Below are positions 43,529 to 53,279 of a DNA stretch of 64,000 bases, one piece after another. The DNA is from Calditrichota bacterium (GTDB lineage: Bacteria > Calditrichota > Calditrichia > RBG-13-44-9 > J042). Location of the stretch: contig JAADJD010000010.1 in the NCBI GenBank assembly GCA_013150955.1, forward strand, positions 18,205-82,204, in the 5' to 3' direction. The translations under genes were made by a program, and so were the position numbers. The notes beneath the pieces were generated by a model. That model was not told where the DNA came from. It did no database searches and saw only the letters and a list, made by a program, of their open reading frames with translations. Position 1 is the stretch's first letter; every line of letters starts with the position of its first letter.

Positions 43529-44827
43529 ATGTCCACTACACCAGCGTTGCCCCCCGTGGTCTTCATCGATGGCGTTCGCATCCCTTTTCAGCGATCCAGC
43601 ACCGGTTATCGTGATTTTACCTCTTACGATCTGGCGCGCCTGGCCATCAAGGCGTTGCTGGAAAAAACCGGGATTTCCCCGGAAGCAATCGATTGGGTGC
43701 TATTGGGTTCGGTGATTCAGAATGTGAATACCCCAAACGTGGCGCGGGATGCGGCACTGGCCGCGGGTATTCCCCGGCACGTCCCTGCGGTAACCGTTAC
43801 CCAGGCCTGTATTTCTGCCAATAAGGCCATCACAACGGGAATGGATCTGATTCGAACCGGTCAGGCGCGGGTGGTCATTGCCGGGGGTACGGAAAGTTTA
43901 ACCGACGTCCCCATTCGGTTTCGCCGGCGCTTTCGACAGAAGCTGGTGGAGGCGCAAAAATATCGGGGGCCAGGGGATTATCTAAAATTCTTCAAGGGAT
44001 TGCGTTTGAAGGATCTGTTGCCCGAAATCCCGGCCGTGGCCGAGTTTACCACCGGAAGAACCATGGGAGAAGATTGCGACATGCTGGCCGCCCGAATTGG
44101 GGTCTCCCGCCAGGAACAGGACGAATATGCCCTGCGCTCACACCTAAATGCTGCCAGGGCCATCGAAGAAGGATTGCTGGCGGATGAGGTTGCCCCGGTG
44201 CACGTTCCCCCGGATTTTACGCTTATCGATCGCGATAACGGGCCCCGTGCGGATACCACCCTGGAAAAGCTGGCCAAGCTCCGACCCGCGTTCATCAAGC
44301 CGCATGGAACCTTAACTGCTGGAAACTCATCCTTTTTAACCGATGGTGCGGCCGTAACCTTAATTATGGCCGAGGAGACAGCCAGGGCGCTGGGATTGAC
44401 ACCGAAAGCTTATTTGCGGGACTATGTGTATACCGCACAGGATCCTTATGAGGAACTATTATTGGGCCCCGCCTACGCCACCCCGAAGTTACTGGATAAA
44501 ACAGGCCTATCGTTAAAGGACATTGATGTGTTCGAGTTTCACGAGGCGTTTGCAGCGCAAATCCTGGCCAATCTAAAATTGCTGGCATCGGATACCTTTG
44601 CGCGGGAGAAACTGGGACGCGACAGGGCGGTGGGCGAAATTCCCATGGAGAAATTTAACACCCTGGGCGGGTCGCTTTCGTTGGGACATCCATTTGGGGC
44701 TACCGGGGCCCGTCTGGTGACCACCGCGGCAAATCGATTGATCCGGGAGGACGGGCAATTCGCCCTGGTTGCCGCCTGTGCCGCCGGGGCCATGGGGAAT
44801 GCCATTCTGCTGGAACGCTACGCCTGA
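43529..44827 (+). CDS. fadI: 3-ketoacyl-CoA thiolase (FadI/trifunctional-beta type)
   Basis: 432 residues. Nucleophile Cys94 in TQACISANKAI, GGTESLTDVPIRFRRRF with the insertion typical of FadI/HADHB, His in EFHEAFAAQ, GHPFGATGARL and the second active Cys in AACAAGAMGNA. It cleaves 3-ketoacyl-CoA to acetyl-CoA plus a shortened acyl-CoA. The FadJ-like gene lies 340 bp downstream on the same strand with a dispersed repeat between, so they may form one unit despite the gap. AAGGAG precedes the ATG. Confidence 0.92.
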   Translation: MSTTPALPPVVFIDGVRIPFQRSSTGYRDFTSYDLARLAIKALLEKTGISPEAIDWVLLGSVIQNVNTPNVARDAALAAGIPRHVPAVTVTQACISANKAITTGMDLIRTGQARVVIAGGTESLTDVPIRFRRRFRQKLVEAQKYRGPGDYLKFFKGLRLKDLLPEIPAVAEFTTGRTMGEDCDMLAARIGVSRQEQDEYALRSHLNAARAIEEGLLADEVAPVHVPPDFTLIDRDNGPRADTTLEKLAKLRPAFIKPHGTLTAGNSSFLTDGAAVTLIMAEETARALGLTPKAYLRDYVYTAQDPYEELLLGPAYATPKLLDKTGLSLKDIDVFEFHEAFAAQILANLKLLASDTFAREKLGRDRAVGEIPMEKFNTLGGSLSLGHPFGATGARLVTTAANRLIREDGQFALVAACAAGAMGNAILLERYA

Positions 44828-44961
44828 AAATGCGGCTCCGATAGCTATAATCCATTATTGTTTAACAAAAAGCCAATGGAGTTGAGATGGCATTTCCTAT
44901 TTATCGATTTGAGCCGCTGTTTAAACACGCTTGGCCGCGGATGAATCGGTCTATCATTAAA

Positions 44962-45127
44962 CTCAAATTTTGCAATAAACCGCGAATCACGCGAATGAAA
45001 CCAAAAAATATCTACAAAATCGCGAATAAACCCTGGAACACATTGTCACCCAAACACAATCCAATGTATTTTATTGGTTTTATTTGTGTTAATTCGTGTC
45101 ATTCGTAGGCGATTGCATAATCTGGGT
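44962..45127 (-). repeat. Dispersed inverted-end repeat, copy I
   Basis: CTCAAATTTTGCAATAAACC to GGCGATTGCATAATCTGGGTT. Almost the same sequence as copy H, suggesting recent spread. It occupies half of the 339 bp thiolase-fadJ spacer; a 73-codon frame here is repeat-derived. Confidence 0.85.
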
Positions 45128-45166
45128 TAAAGCAACCACGTTCAGTATGAAATGATGGAGGTTTCG

Positions 45167-47293
45167 ATGAACATTTTAACCTTGGAAAAGCAGGACAATA
45201 TCGGCATTGTCTGGATGGACTATCCCGGAGAAAAAATCAATAAAATTTCCCGGGAACTGGTGGATGAGTTCAAACAGATACTGGATACGCTGGAGGCGGA
45301 CGATTCGGTTCAGGCGGTGATTTTAATCAGTCGCAAGCCTGACAACTTTATTGCAGGTGCCGATCTGGACATGATTCAGTCCATCACCGAACCGGGGGAA
45401 GCCGCTGCGATCAGTCGTGCGGGACACCAGCTATTGAATCGCATGGCCGCATTTCCCAAACCGGTGATTGCAGCCATCAACGGGGCTGCCCTGGGTGGTG
45501 GACTGGAGGTGGCCCTGGCCTGTCATTATCGTCTGGCCACCACGCACCGCAAGACCGTGCTGGCGCTGCCAGAAGTGCGTCTGGGATTACTCCCGGCTGC
45601 CGGGGGAACTCAGCGATTGCCGCGACTGGTTGGACTACAACGGGCGCTGGACATGATGCTGACCGGTCGAAATGTGTACCCCCGTCAGGCAAAGCGCATG
45701 GGGCTGGTGGATGAATTAATCCATCCCTATGGCTTGCTTCCGGCGGCGATGAATGTGGCCCGGCAGTGGAAACAGAAGCCTGTAGCCCGAAAGCGGAAAC
45801 GATCGTTACTGGAAAAATTGCTGGAAGGCAATCCTTTTGGACGCCGGATCATCTATAAAAAGGCGCGCCAGATGGTGCAGCGGCAGACGCAGGGGAATTA
45901 TCCCGCCCCCTTCAAAATCATCGATTGTGTGCAGATTGGATTGGAAAAGGGATTTGAGAAGGGGCTGGCGGCTGAGGCAGAAAAATTCGATGAACTGGTT
46001 CGCAGCCCTCAGGCGAAAAATTTGATCCAGCTGTTTTTTAATATGACCGCAAAGAAAAAGAATCCGCACCCGGATCGCGTTCGCTCGTTCAAAAACATTG
46101 GCATTCTGGGGGCGGGATTGATGGGATCGGGAATTGCCGACGTTAGCATCAACAACGGTTTCAAGGTGTTTATGAAGGATATTAGCCATCAGGCTCTGGC
46201 CCGGGGGGAACAGGTCATCTGGCAGGAGCTGGAAAAAAAGGTGCGACGGCGGATCATCACGCCGTTTGAGCGGGATCAGATATTCAGTCGATTGGCGGCG
46301 GTGGTGGATTACGCTCCCTTCCGCCACGCCGATGTGGTGATCGAGGCGGTGTTCGAAGACCTGGCCATCAAACAGCAGGTTCTGGCAGATACCGAGGCGG
46401 TAACTCCAGACCACTGCATTTTTGCCAGCAACACGTCTTCCATCCCCATCCAGAAAATTGCTGAGAAGGCAAAACGTCCCGAACAGGTCATAGGCATGCA
46501 TTATTTTTCTCCGGTTCAAAAAATGCCTTTACTGGAGATCATTGTAACCCCCAGAACGGCGGATTGGGTGACCGCCACTGCCTTTGAGTTGGGAATGCGA
46601 CAGGGGAAAACCGTTATTGTGGTGAACGATGGGCCTGGCTTCTACACCACCCGGATCCTGGCACCCATGTTAAATGAAGCGCTGCTGCTTCTGGAAGAGG
46701 GGGCAGACATTCTGGAAGTGGATCGGGCCATGCGTAAATTTGGATTTCCCATTGGTCCCATCAAACTGATTGATGAAGTGGGCATTGATGTGGGAGCGCA
46801 TGTAACCGATGTACTGAAGGACTTGTTTGCTTCCCGTGGCGCACGATCCACTGATGCCATGAAAAAACTCTTCCAGGCCGGGTATCAGGGAAAGAAAAAT
46901 CGACGCGGGTTTTATCGTTACGATGAAAAAGGCAAACGGAAGAAACGGGAGGTGAATCCGGAAATTTATCAGTTTTTCGGGGGCTCCCGGCGGAAGTCCT
47001 TTCCCATGGAAACCATCCAGCAGCGACTGGCCTTCATGATGATGAATGAGGCGGCGCACTGCTTGCAGGATCAGATTTTACTGAATCCCACCGATGGGGA
47101 TCTGGGAGCCATATTGGGATTGGGATTCCCGCCTTTCCTGGGTGGCCCATTTCGCTACATGGATAGCCTGGGATTGGATACGGTGGTGGATCGTTTAAAA
47201 CGACTGGCGGAAGCCCATGGCCCGCGCTTTGCGCCCGCCCCAATTCTGGAGGAGATGGCCAGGCAGGGAAAACGGTTTTATTCGGATGAATAG
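45167..47293 (+). CDS. fadJ: Multifunctional enoyl-CoA hydratase / 3-hydroxyacyl-CoA dehydrogenase (FadJ/FadB alpha subunit)
   Basis: 708 residues from ATG 45167 (GGAGG five bases upstream; the ATG at 45152 lies before that site). Hydratase domain ~1-190: NFIAGADLDMI, INGAALGGGLEVALACHYR and LPEVRLGLLPAAGGTQRLPRL, carrying both catalytic acidic regions. Dehydrogenase domain ~305-705: IGILGAGLMGSGIADVSINNGF for NAD, FASNTSSIPI, GMHYFSPVQKMPLLEII with catalytic His, and C-terminal helices. Performs the middle two steps of beta-oxidation, with the thiolase upstream as partner subunit. Confidence 0.94.
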   Translation: MNILTLEKQDNIGIVWMDYPGEKINKISRELVDEFKQILDTLEADDSVQAVILISRKPDNFIAGADLDMIQSITEPGEAAAISRAGHQLLNRMAAFPKPVIAAINGAALGGGLEVALACHYRLATTHRKTVLALPEVRLGLLPAAGGTQRLPRLVGLQRALDMMLTGRNVYPRQAKRMGLVDELIHPYGLLPAAMNVARQWKQKPVARKRKRSLLEKLLEGNPFGRRIIYKKARQMVQRQTQGNYPAPFKIIDCVQIGLEKGFEKGLAAEAEKFDELVRSPQAKNLIQLFFNMTAKKKNPHPDRVRSFKNIGILGAGLMGSGIADVSINNGFKVFMKDISHQALARGEQVIWQELEKKVRRRIITPFERDQIFSRLAAVVDYAPFRHADVVIEAVFEDLAIKQQVLADTEAVTPDHCIFASNTSSIPIQKIAEKAKRPEQVIGMHYFSPVQKMPLLEIIVTPRTADWVTATAFELGMRQGKTVIVVNDGPGFYTTRILAPMLNEALLLLEEGADILEVDRAMRKFGFPIGPIKLIDEVGIDVGAHVTDVLKDLFASRGARSTDAMKKLFQAGYQGKKNRRGFYRYDEKGKRKKREVNPEIYQFFGGSRRKSFPMETIQQRLAFMMMNEAAHCLQDQILLNPTDGDLGAILGLGFPPFLGGPFRYMDSLGLDTVVDRLKRLAEAHGPRFAPAPILEEMARQGKRFYSDE

Positions 47294-47298
47294 GATTT

Positions 47299-47421
47299 GA
47301 CTCGAATGATGCATGAAACCGCGAATCACGCACATGAGTCCGAAAGATATCAACAAAATAGTCAATAAACACCGGAACCCATTTTGATCCTGGCATAATC
47401 AAATGAATTTTTTGTTCGTGA
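47299..47421 (-). repeat. Truncated dispersed repeat, copy J
   Basis: CTCGAATGATGCATGAAACC start, then CGAATCACGCACATGAGTCC; the other end is missing and copy K begins at once. Confidence 0.65.
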
Positions 47422-47424
47422 TAA

Positions 47425-47592
47425 TCCCAGATTATGCGTTAGCCTACGAATTACACGAATGAACACCAATAAAAATAATAGAATGTACTTGATTCTATCT
47501 GGATGAAAATATTTCCCTGGATATTTTCGCTATTTTGTTGATATTATTTTAATTCATTCGCGTGATTCGTGGTTTAACGTATTATTTGGGAT
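47425..47592 (+). repeat. Dispersed inverted-end repeat, copy K
   Basis: TCCCAGATTATGCGTTAGCC to GTGGTTTAACGTATTATTTGGGAT, full length. Confidence 0.85.
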
Positions 47593-47667
47593 AATTTGTG
47601 GAATTTGTAGGTGGATGCAAAATCCGGGTGAATTTGCCGCGCCTGTCAGAAAAAACCGCAGGCATAA

Positions 47668-47835
47668 ACCCAGATTATGCAATAGCCTACGAATTACACG
47701 AATTAAAACGAATAAGAATAATAAAATCCATTGGATAATATCTGGATGAAAATGTGTTTTGTGGTTTATTCACGATTTTGTAGATATTTTTTGGTTTCAT
47801 TCGTGTGATTCGCGGTTTAATACATTATTTGGGAT
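47668..47835 (+). repeat. Dispersed inverted-end repeat, copy L
   Basis: CCCAGATTATGCAATAGCC to GCGGTTTAATACATTATTTGGGAT. It is inserted within, or abutting, a composite hairpin module: CCGCAGGCATAAA before it and AAAGCCTGCGGCTACC after it are the two halves of the GCCTGCGG hairpin. Confidence 0.85.
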
Positions 47836-47846
47836 AAAGCCTGCGG

Positions 47847-48093
47847 CTACCGGTGCCTGCAACTTTTTTTCCTACGAATCACACGAATGGATACGAATGG
47901 AAGATTGGAAAATTGAAAATTAAGATTAAGATGTTTAAAAATTGGATATATTTTGCCCATGGCAAACGGCACCCTGCCAGCTGATCTGTAGCCGATCTCC
48001 AAATCGTCAGTTCCGCTTTACGGAAATTTCCCAGCTCGCACCCGCTCTGAAGGGTGGAGGTACCAGTTGTAGCCCGACTCTCCAGAGTCGGTA
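47847..48093 (+). repeat. Composite repeat block, inverted copy of 63760-64000
   Basis: CTACCGGTGCCTGCAAC through GACTCTCCAGAGTCGGTA is nearly identical, reversed, to the last 241 bases of the window. Differences are a six-base indel (ATTAAG) and scattered substitutions. Contains the CCGACTCT/AGAGTCGG hairpin. Confidence 0.85.
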
Positions 48094-48209
48094 GGGGGTG
48101 TCCAAAAAGTCAAAATTTGTCGATTTCTATTGGACAAAATTGAAACAATTTAAGGATATTTCATTGAAACGAATGTTTTTCTAAAAAAATCTACTTTTTG
48201 GACACCCCC
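48094..48209 (+). mobile_element. 116 bp MITE-like element with 17 bp perfect inverted repeats
   Basis: GGGGGTGTCCAAAAAGT (48094-48110) and ACTTTTTGGACACCCCC (48193-48209) are exact reverse complements flanking an AT-rich 82 bp core with no coding capacity. Left flank ends TA; the right flank begins TTA. Compared with the related block at 63737-63760, the element takes the place of a 23 bp hairpin module. It is probably a non-autonomous derivative of a DDE-type IS; no parent is in the window. Confidence 0.8.
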
Positions 48210-48720
48210 TTATTAATCCCTTACCCCGCCTGACAGGAAAAATACCGCAGGCATAAAGCTTGCGGCTACCCGTGCAAACTGCCAGCTGCCAACTGAGCTG
48301 TTGACCGACACTTCGAGTCGTTTATTGCACTTTGTGGGGGGCAGTTCGCTGTCGCTCGCACCCGCTCAGAGAGCGAGGCTAAAATTTGTAGCCCGACTCT
48401 CCAGAGTCGGTAGTCCTCCCACAAAGCGGGAAGACTTATTTGCCACTTACCGCGCCTGGCAGGAAAAAATACCGCAGGCATAAAGCCTGCGGATAATGGT
48501 GCACATTGCCTACTGCCAACTGCAAACTGGGCATGAGGCCTGCGCCTACCGGTGCATACTGCAAACTGCATACTGGGAACTGTAAATTGGGCATAAAGCC
48601 TGCAGCTACCATTGCCTACTGCCGACTGTAAACTGCTGACTGAAACAAAGCCTGCGGCTACCCGTGCTAACTGCCAACTGGAAACTGCCAACTGCACACT
48701 GGTGTACACTGCCAGCGGAA
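48210..48720. repeat. Composite hairpin/heptamer repeat island
   Basis: Alternating modules: CCGCAGGC-ATAAA-GCTTGCGG, CCGACTCT-CC-AGAGTCGG, CTCCCACAAAGCGGGAAG (mismatched arm), and ACTGCCAACTGC heptamers. Open frames here encode repetitive Q-S-A-V-C-type peptides and are rejected as genes. Confidence 0.85.
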
Positions 48721-48728
48721 AAACCGTC

Positions 48729-49877
48729 CTACTTCTTCACACCTTCCATTAAAATCCGGGCCACTTCTGGACGGGTGAATTCCTTGGGGGGCAATTCCCC
48801 GTTGGCCAGCATGGCACGCACCTTGGTTCCGCTGAGGAACACGTGCTCGCTACTGTCGTGGGGGCAGGTTTTGGCACTGGCCATATTACCACAGGCTTTG
48901 CAATAAAAGGCATGCTCGAAAAACAGCGGGGTAATATCCAGTTCTTCCGGCTTAAACTCCCGGAATATATGCTGCGCGTCGTAAGTACCGTAGTAATTTC
49001 CCACACCGGCATGGTCGCGCCCGATGATAATGTGGGTGCATCCATAATTCTTTCGCACCAGGGCGTGGAAGATGGCTTCCCGGGGTCCCGCATAGCGCAT
49101 GGCGGCTGGAAAGACACTCAGCATGACCCGATCGCGGGGATAGTATTTCTCCAGCAACACCAGGTAACTCTTCATGCGCACCTCGGCGGGAATGTCATCG
49201 GCTTTGGTGCGTCCCACCAGGGGATGGATCAACAATCCGTCGACAATTTCCAGAGCGCATTTCTGAAGGTACTCATGGGCCCGATGGATGGGATTGCGCG
49301 TTTGAAACGCCACCACGGTTTCCCAGCCGCGTTCGGCAAAAGCCTGTCTCGTTTCCGCCGGCTCCAGCCGAAACTCCACAAAATCCGTGTGCTGCGGCCG
49401 TTGAATCATGAAAATGGGACCACCAATTAAATACTCTCCCTGCTGGTACACATAAGCCACACCGGGATGGGCCTCATCCGTGGTGCGGAATACCTGTCGG
49501 GCCTCTTCTTCCTTGTCGTACGTAAAAACATCTTCCACCTGCATGACCGCCAGCAAACGCCCCTGCCCGTCCACCAGCGCCACTTCGGACTGACCATCCA
49601 GTTGATCCACCGTGGCTTTATCCACCGCCAGGGTAATGGGAATGCTCCAGACCAGTCCACTGGACAGGCGCATATCGCGCACCACCGTTTCGTAATCCTG
49701 GCGGGTCATGAATCCGGTTAACGGACTCATGGCACCGCTGGCAATCATTTCCAGATCGGAAATGTTTTTATCGTCCAGAGTAATGCGGGGTAATGTATTG
49801 GCCTTTTCCATCCATTCGGCCTTTTCGGTTTCCGGTACGTAACGGTTGATCAGCGTACCTCCATGGGGTTTAATCAC
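48729..49877 (-). CDS. sat: Sulfate adenylyltransferase (ATP sulfurylase)
   Basis: 382 residues, the monofunctional bacterial/archaeal type. Motifs: [11 protein letters not shown] (192-202), GRDHAGVG (286-293), [17 protein letters not shown] near the C-terminus, and a zinc-binding cluster Cys326, Cys329, Cys338, His340. It makes adenosine-5'-phosphosulfate from ATP and sulfate. It is the last gene of a same-strand group epimerase-cysC-PHP-sat. No APS or PAPS reductase is in the window, so the pathway could serve assimilation or sulfotransferases. AGGAGG precedes the ATG. Confidence 0.95.
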   Translation of the reverse strand: MIKPHGGTLINRYVPETEKAEWMEKANTLPRITLDDKNISDLEMIASGAMSPLTGFMTRQDYETVVRDMRLSSGLVWSIPITLAVDKATVDQLDGQSEVALVDGQGRLLAVMQVEDVFTYDKEEEARQVFRTTDEAHPGVAYVYQQGEYLIGGPIFMIQRPQHTDFVEFRLEPAETRQAFAERGWETVVAFQTRNPIHRAHEYLQKCALEIVDGLLIHPLVGRTKADDIPAEVRMKSYLVLLEKYYPRDRVMLSVFPAAMRYAGPREAIFHALVRKNYGCTHIIIGRDHAGVGNYYGTYDAQHIFREFKPEELDITPLFFEHAFYCKACGNMASAKTCPHDSSEHVFLSGTKVRAMLANGELPPKEFTRPEVARILMEGVKK

Positions 49878-50028
49878 GGCAACCTCCTCTGATTAAATTG
49901 AAAATCCAAAACCAAACATCAATAATCGAAAATCTGAAGAATTTATTATTCCTGCCCCTTCTTCAAGGAACGTTCACCCAATCCGGGAATCCCGGTTGCA
50001 ATCACTTCCATACCAGGTTGGGCAGCAT

Positions 50029-50910
50029 TTATTTTCCCACGGCGATTTTCTGTGCGGTTCGGGTTTCCCAGAACTTTTTCAATTCCACATACAGCTCATC
50101 GGGTACCATCAGGTCTCCCAGTCCCCGGCCCATTTGAATATCATCCTTATTGGCGCCGTGGTAGTCACTGCCACCAGAGGTGGCAAATCCCATTTCCTTT
50201 GCCAGCTGGATCAAGCCCTCGCTGTACTCCCGCGGCATGGTAGAGTAATATATTTCGAATCCGTCCAGTCCGATCTCCCGCAACTGCAAAATGCGCGCCT
50301 TCGCCTCTTCGAAGGTGGGATAATTCATCAAATGCGGATGCGCCAGTATGGCCAATCCCCCGGCATCATGAATCATTTGAATGGCGTCCACTTCGTTCAA
50401 CTTCACCTTATCCATGTATGCCGGCTTTCCCTTTGCCAGGTAGATGTCGAATGCTTCCTGAATGCTGGCCACCACTCCCTTACGCACCAGAATTTTGGCG
50501 ACGTGAGGACGTCCGATGGATCCTTCGCCGGCTTCTTCCAGGAGTTCCTCCAGGGTGATGGGAATGCCCAGTTCATTCAGCTTGCGGATGATCTTTTCCG
50601 CCCGCAGATTGCGCTGTTCGCGCAGATAATCCAGGGTGGATTTTAACGTCTGGCTGGTAGGATCGATGAACAATCCCAGCATATGCATATGCCCATTGTT
50701 GGGCAGTTTAGTATCCACACTAATTTCCACGCCAGGAACGGTGGTGACGCCCAGCCGTTCACCGGCCTCCAGAAATTCGGGAACCCCGTCAATGGTGTCG
50801 TGATCGGTTAAGGCAATGGCGGTGAGTCCCAGCGACCGGGCCTCTTCCACCAGTTCGGTGGGCGAAAGGCTGCCATCGGAAAAATTACTGTGCATGTGCA
50901 GATCAATCAT
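50029..50910 (-). CDS. PHP-domain phosphoesterase, candidate pAp phosphatase
   Basis: 293 residues. Trinuclear metal-site motifs of PHP enzymes: IDLHMHSNFSDGSLSP, ALTDHDTIDG, PGVEIS, HMLGLF, GRPHVAKILV, AILAHPHL and GGSDYHG. The closest known functions are the YciV/Rnm RNase AM and 3',5'-nucleoside bisphosphate phosphatases, which remove the 3' phosphate of pAp. Its position between cysC and sat favours the second role: clearing pAp formed when PAPS is used. This is inferred from context; ribonuclease activity remains possible. Confidence 0.88.
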   Translation of the reverse strand: MIDLHMHSNFSDGSLSPTELVEEARSLGLTAIALTDHDTIDGVPEFLEAGERLGVTTVPGVEISVDTKLPNNGHMHMLGLFIDPTSQTLKSTLDYLREQRNLRAEKIIRKLNELGIPITLEELLEEAGEGSIGRPHVAKILVRKGVVASIQEAFDIYLAKGKPAYMDKVKLNEVDAIQMIHDAGGLAILAHPHLMNYPTFEEAKARILQLREIGLDGFEIYYSTMPREYSEGLIQLAKEMGFATSGGSDYHGANKDDIQMGRGLGDLMVPDELYVELKKFWETRTAQKIAVGK

Positions 50911-51008
50911 TCCTGATCCCCCTTCTTAAAACGTCGATTTTCCCGGTTATCGGACCGCTGTCCCCAGCCATGAACCGTTCGAACGGGCCGTTCCCGGCCA
51001 TCATCCCC

Positions 51009-51656
51009 CTATTTTTGCACCTCCGCAGAGGCCACTTCCTGCGGAATTTGCAGATAGCCGTTCTCTTCCAGAAAGGCCACTACTTTACTGGCATTCACCC
51101 GGACATCATCTTCCACGCTGGTGTCGATGACCAGCTCGGGATTGACCGGTTCTTCGTAAGGGGCGGAGATGCCGGTGAATTCCTTGATCTCCCCCGCCCG
51201 CGCTTTTTTGTACAGTCCCTTGGGATCGCGGGCTTCGCACACGTCGATGGTGCACTTGATGTAAATTTCGGCGAATTCGCCTTCTTTCATCAACTTGCGT
51301 ACGTTATCCCGGTCCTTGCGATAGGGCGAGATGAATGCGGTCATCACAATGAATCCCGCATCCACGAACAGTTTGGCCACCTCGCCAATGCGGCGGATGT
51401 TTTCAGAGCGATCTTCGGGAGAGAATCCCAGATCCTTATTCAATCCATGCCGGATGTTGTCGCCATCCAGTACATAGGCATGAATGCCCCGTTCATACAA
51501 TATTTTTTCCACTTCCCGTGCGATGGTCGACTTCCCGCTACCGGACAGTCCGGTGAACCAGAGGCAAACGGCCCGATGGCCATTCAACCGTTCCCGATCC
51601 GCCTTGGTAATATCGCCTTCATGCCAGTGGACATTGGTGGCTCTCTGCTTGATCAT
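51009..51656 (-). CDS. cysC: Adenylylsulfate kinase
   Basis: 215 residues. P-loop GLSGSGKST (36-44), DGDNIRHGL (64-72), [30 protein letters not shown] and [25 protein letters not shown] are diagnostic for APS kinase. It phosphorylates APS to PAPS. The C-terminus extends ~20 residues beyond the usual end (VASAEVQK). Gap of 98 bp to the PHP gene on the same strand, consistent with one operon with sat. Confidence 0.95.
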   Translation of the reverse strand: MIKQRATNVHWHEGDITKADRERLNGHRAVCLWFTGLSGSGKSTIAREVEKILYERGIHAYVLDGDNIRHGLNKDLGFSPEDRSENIRRIGEVAKLFVDAGFIVMTAFISPYRKDRDNVRKLMKEGEFAEIYIKCTIDVCEARDPKGLYKKARAGEIKEFTGISAPYEEPVNPELVIDTSVEDDVRVNASKVVAFLEENGYLQIPQEVASAEVQK

Positions 51657-51833
51657 CTACTCTTCTCCTTTCCAGATTTTACACGTCCTTTATGTGTGTG
51701 AATCGTTTCGTTGTTTAAGTTCTAAATTTAACAAATTTCTCTGAACAGGTGTGAGCCATTCCGAAAATTTCGCCCCATTCAATTTCCGAGCGCAGCAACG
51801 GGATGCATTCCTCACGAATGCACTCCCGGCCGT

Positions 51834-52799
51834 TTATGATCCCATTCGCGATGGCACCCCGGCATTCTGATATTTCATCCGGTACCAATCGATGGTCATC
51901 CGCAGGCCATCTTCAAAAAGGATAAACGGTTCGTATCCCAGCGTTTCTTGAATTCGCGTAATATCGGCAAATGAATGTTTGATATCCCCTGGACGGGGGT
52001 CGGTGTAAATGGGTTGAATGTTTTTCCCCAGGATTTGGTTGATGGTGCGCACCAGTTCATTCAGGGTAATGCGCTGATGGGCGGCGCAATTCATGACAAT
52101 GCCGGGGGGACAATCCACCTCGGTGGCCAGGATGTTGGCTTCCACCACGTTTTTCACAAAGGTGAAATCGCGGCTCTGTTCACCGTCACCGTAAATCACC
52201 GGTGGCTCATCGTTTAAAATGGCCTTGATGAATTTGGGAATGACGGCCGAATACTGGGAGTTGGGATTTTGCCGGGGCCCAAAGACGTTGAAATAGCGCA
52301 GGGCCACGGTATGCAGGCCATAAATTCGGCTGAAGACCTGGCAATATTTCTCTCCAGCCAGCTTGGAAACGGCGTATGGGGACAAGGGATTGGGGGCCAT
52401 GTCCTCCTGCTTGGGCAGGGTGGGACTATCCCCATATATGGAAGAGGAAGAAGCAAACACCACGCGTTTGACTTTGGCATCCACGGCAGCGTGAAGAATG
52501 TTTAATGTACCCCCCACGTTTACTTCGTTGGAAGTCACCGGATCCTGAATGGAACGGGGAACGCTGGGCAAAGCCCCCTGATGCAGGATGAAGTCCACCC
52601 CATCCACAGCTTCGCGAACAATGTGGTAGCTGCGCAAATCCCCCTCGATGAGCTCAATGCGATCGGCAAATTCGGTGAGATTTTCGCGGAAGCCGGTAGA
52701 AAAATTATCCAGCACCCGAACCTGATGCCCGCGATTCAGCAGCTCCTCCACAAGATTGGAGCCGACAAACCCTGCACCCCCTGTGACTAAATATCGCAT
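51834..52799 (-). CDS. NAD-dependent UDP-sugar epimerase/dehydratase (GalE/WbpP-like)
   Basis: 321 residues, extended SDR fold. NAD loop GGAGFVG (7-13), LDNFSTG, FASSSSIYGDSP and catalytic Tyr142-x3-Lys146 (PYAVSK), then RYFNVFGPRQNPNSQYSAVIPKFI. The SSSSIYGD...PKQE pattern resembles UDP-GlcNAc 4-epimerases of the WbpP/Gne group that act in surface polysaccharide synthesis; dehydratase or glucose epimerase activity cannot be excluded. Same strand as cysC, 177 bp upstream, so co-transcription is possible but not required. Confidence 0.88.
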   Translation of the reverse strand: MRYLVTGGAGFVGSNLVEELLNRGHQVRVLDNFSTGFRENLTEFADRIELIEGDLRSYHIVREAVDGVDFILHQGALPSVPRSIQDPVTSNEVNVGGTLNILHAAVDAKVKRVVFASSSSIYGDSPTLPKQEDMAPNPLSPYAVSKLAGEKYCQVFSRIYGLHTVALRYFNVFGPRQNPNSQYSAVIPKFIKAILNDEPPVIYGDGEQSRDFTFVKNVVEANILATEVDCPPGIVMNCAAHQRITLNELVRTINQILGKNIQPIYTDPRPGDIKHSFADITRIQETLGYEPFILFEDGLRMTIDWYRMKYQNAGVPSRMGS

Positions 52800-53057
52800 A
52801 ACCTGTTCCTCGATTTCAGTTTTCTGCTTCTGGAAAAATAGGAGTCGTAAATATACGAAATTTTATGTTTAGAACTTGATGCAAATCAACAGAATACATT
52901 TTGTTTTCTGATGTTTATCATCCCTGATGAGATCAATATCGGCTGAAGCGGTGGTGGGCATGAGGCGAAATTGAAAGATGATGGGGAATGGGGAGGAGTC
53001 CATCGACATGCTTTTTTCCTGCGAATCGCACGAATGGATACGAATGGATTGAATTAA

Positions 53058-53222
53058 CCCAGATTATGCATTAGCCTACGAATTACACGAATGAACACCA
53101 ATAAAAATAATAAAATGCACTTAATTTTGTATGAATGAAAATGTCTTCCCGAATATATTCGCTATTTTGTTGTTTTTTTGAATTCATTCACGTGATTCGC
53201 GGTTTAACGCTTTATTTGGGAT
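53058..53222 (+). repeat. Dispersed inverted-end repeat, copy M
   Basis: CCCAGATTATGCATTAGCC to GCGGTTTAACGCTTTATTTGGGAT. Full length, in the long gene-free stretch 52800-54047. Confidence 0.85.
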
Positions 53223-53279
53223 TAAAACATCAGAAAATTTGAAGATTTGAAAGTGGAATCCATAATGCCCATTGAATAC

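Noticed and set aside
44887..45108. 73-codon frame between thiolase and FadJ
   Set aside because: Most of it is copy I of the dispersed repeat, and no ribosome site or domain is present.
48266..48709. 147-codon frame of repetitive Q/S/A/V sequence, and similar frames at 53718, 55629 and 63218
   Set aside because: These are translations of the heptamer and hairpin repeats; they recur in several frames and islands with no start signals.
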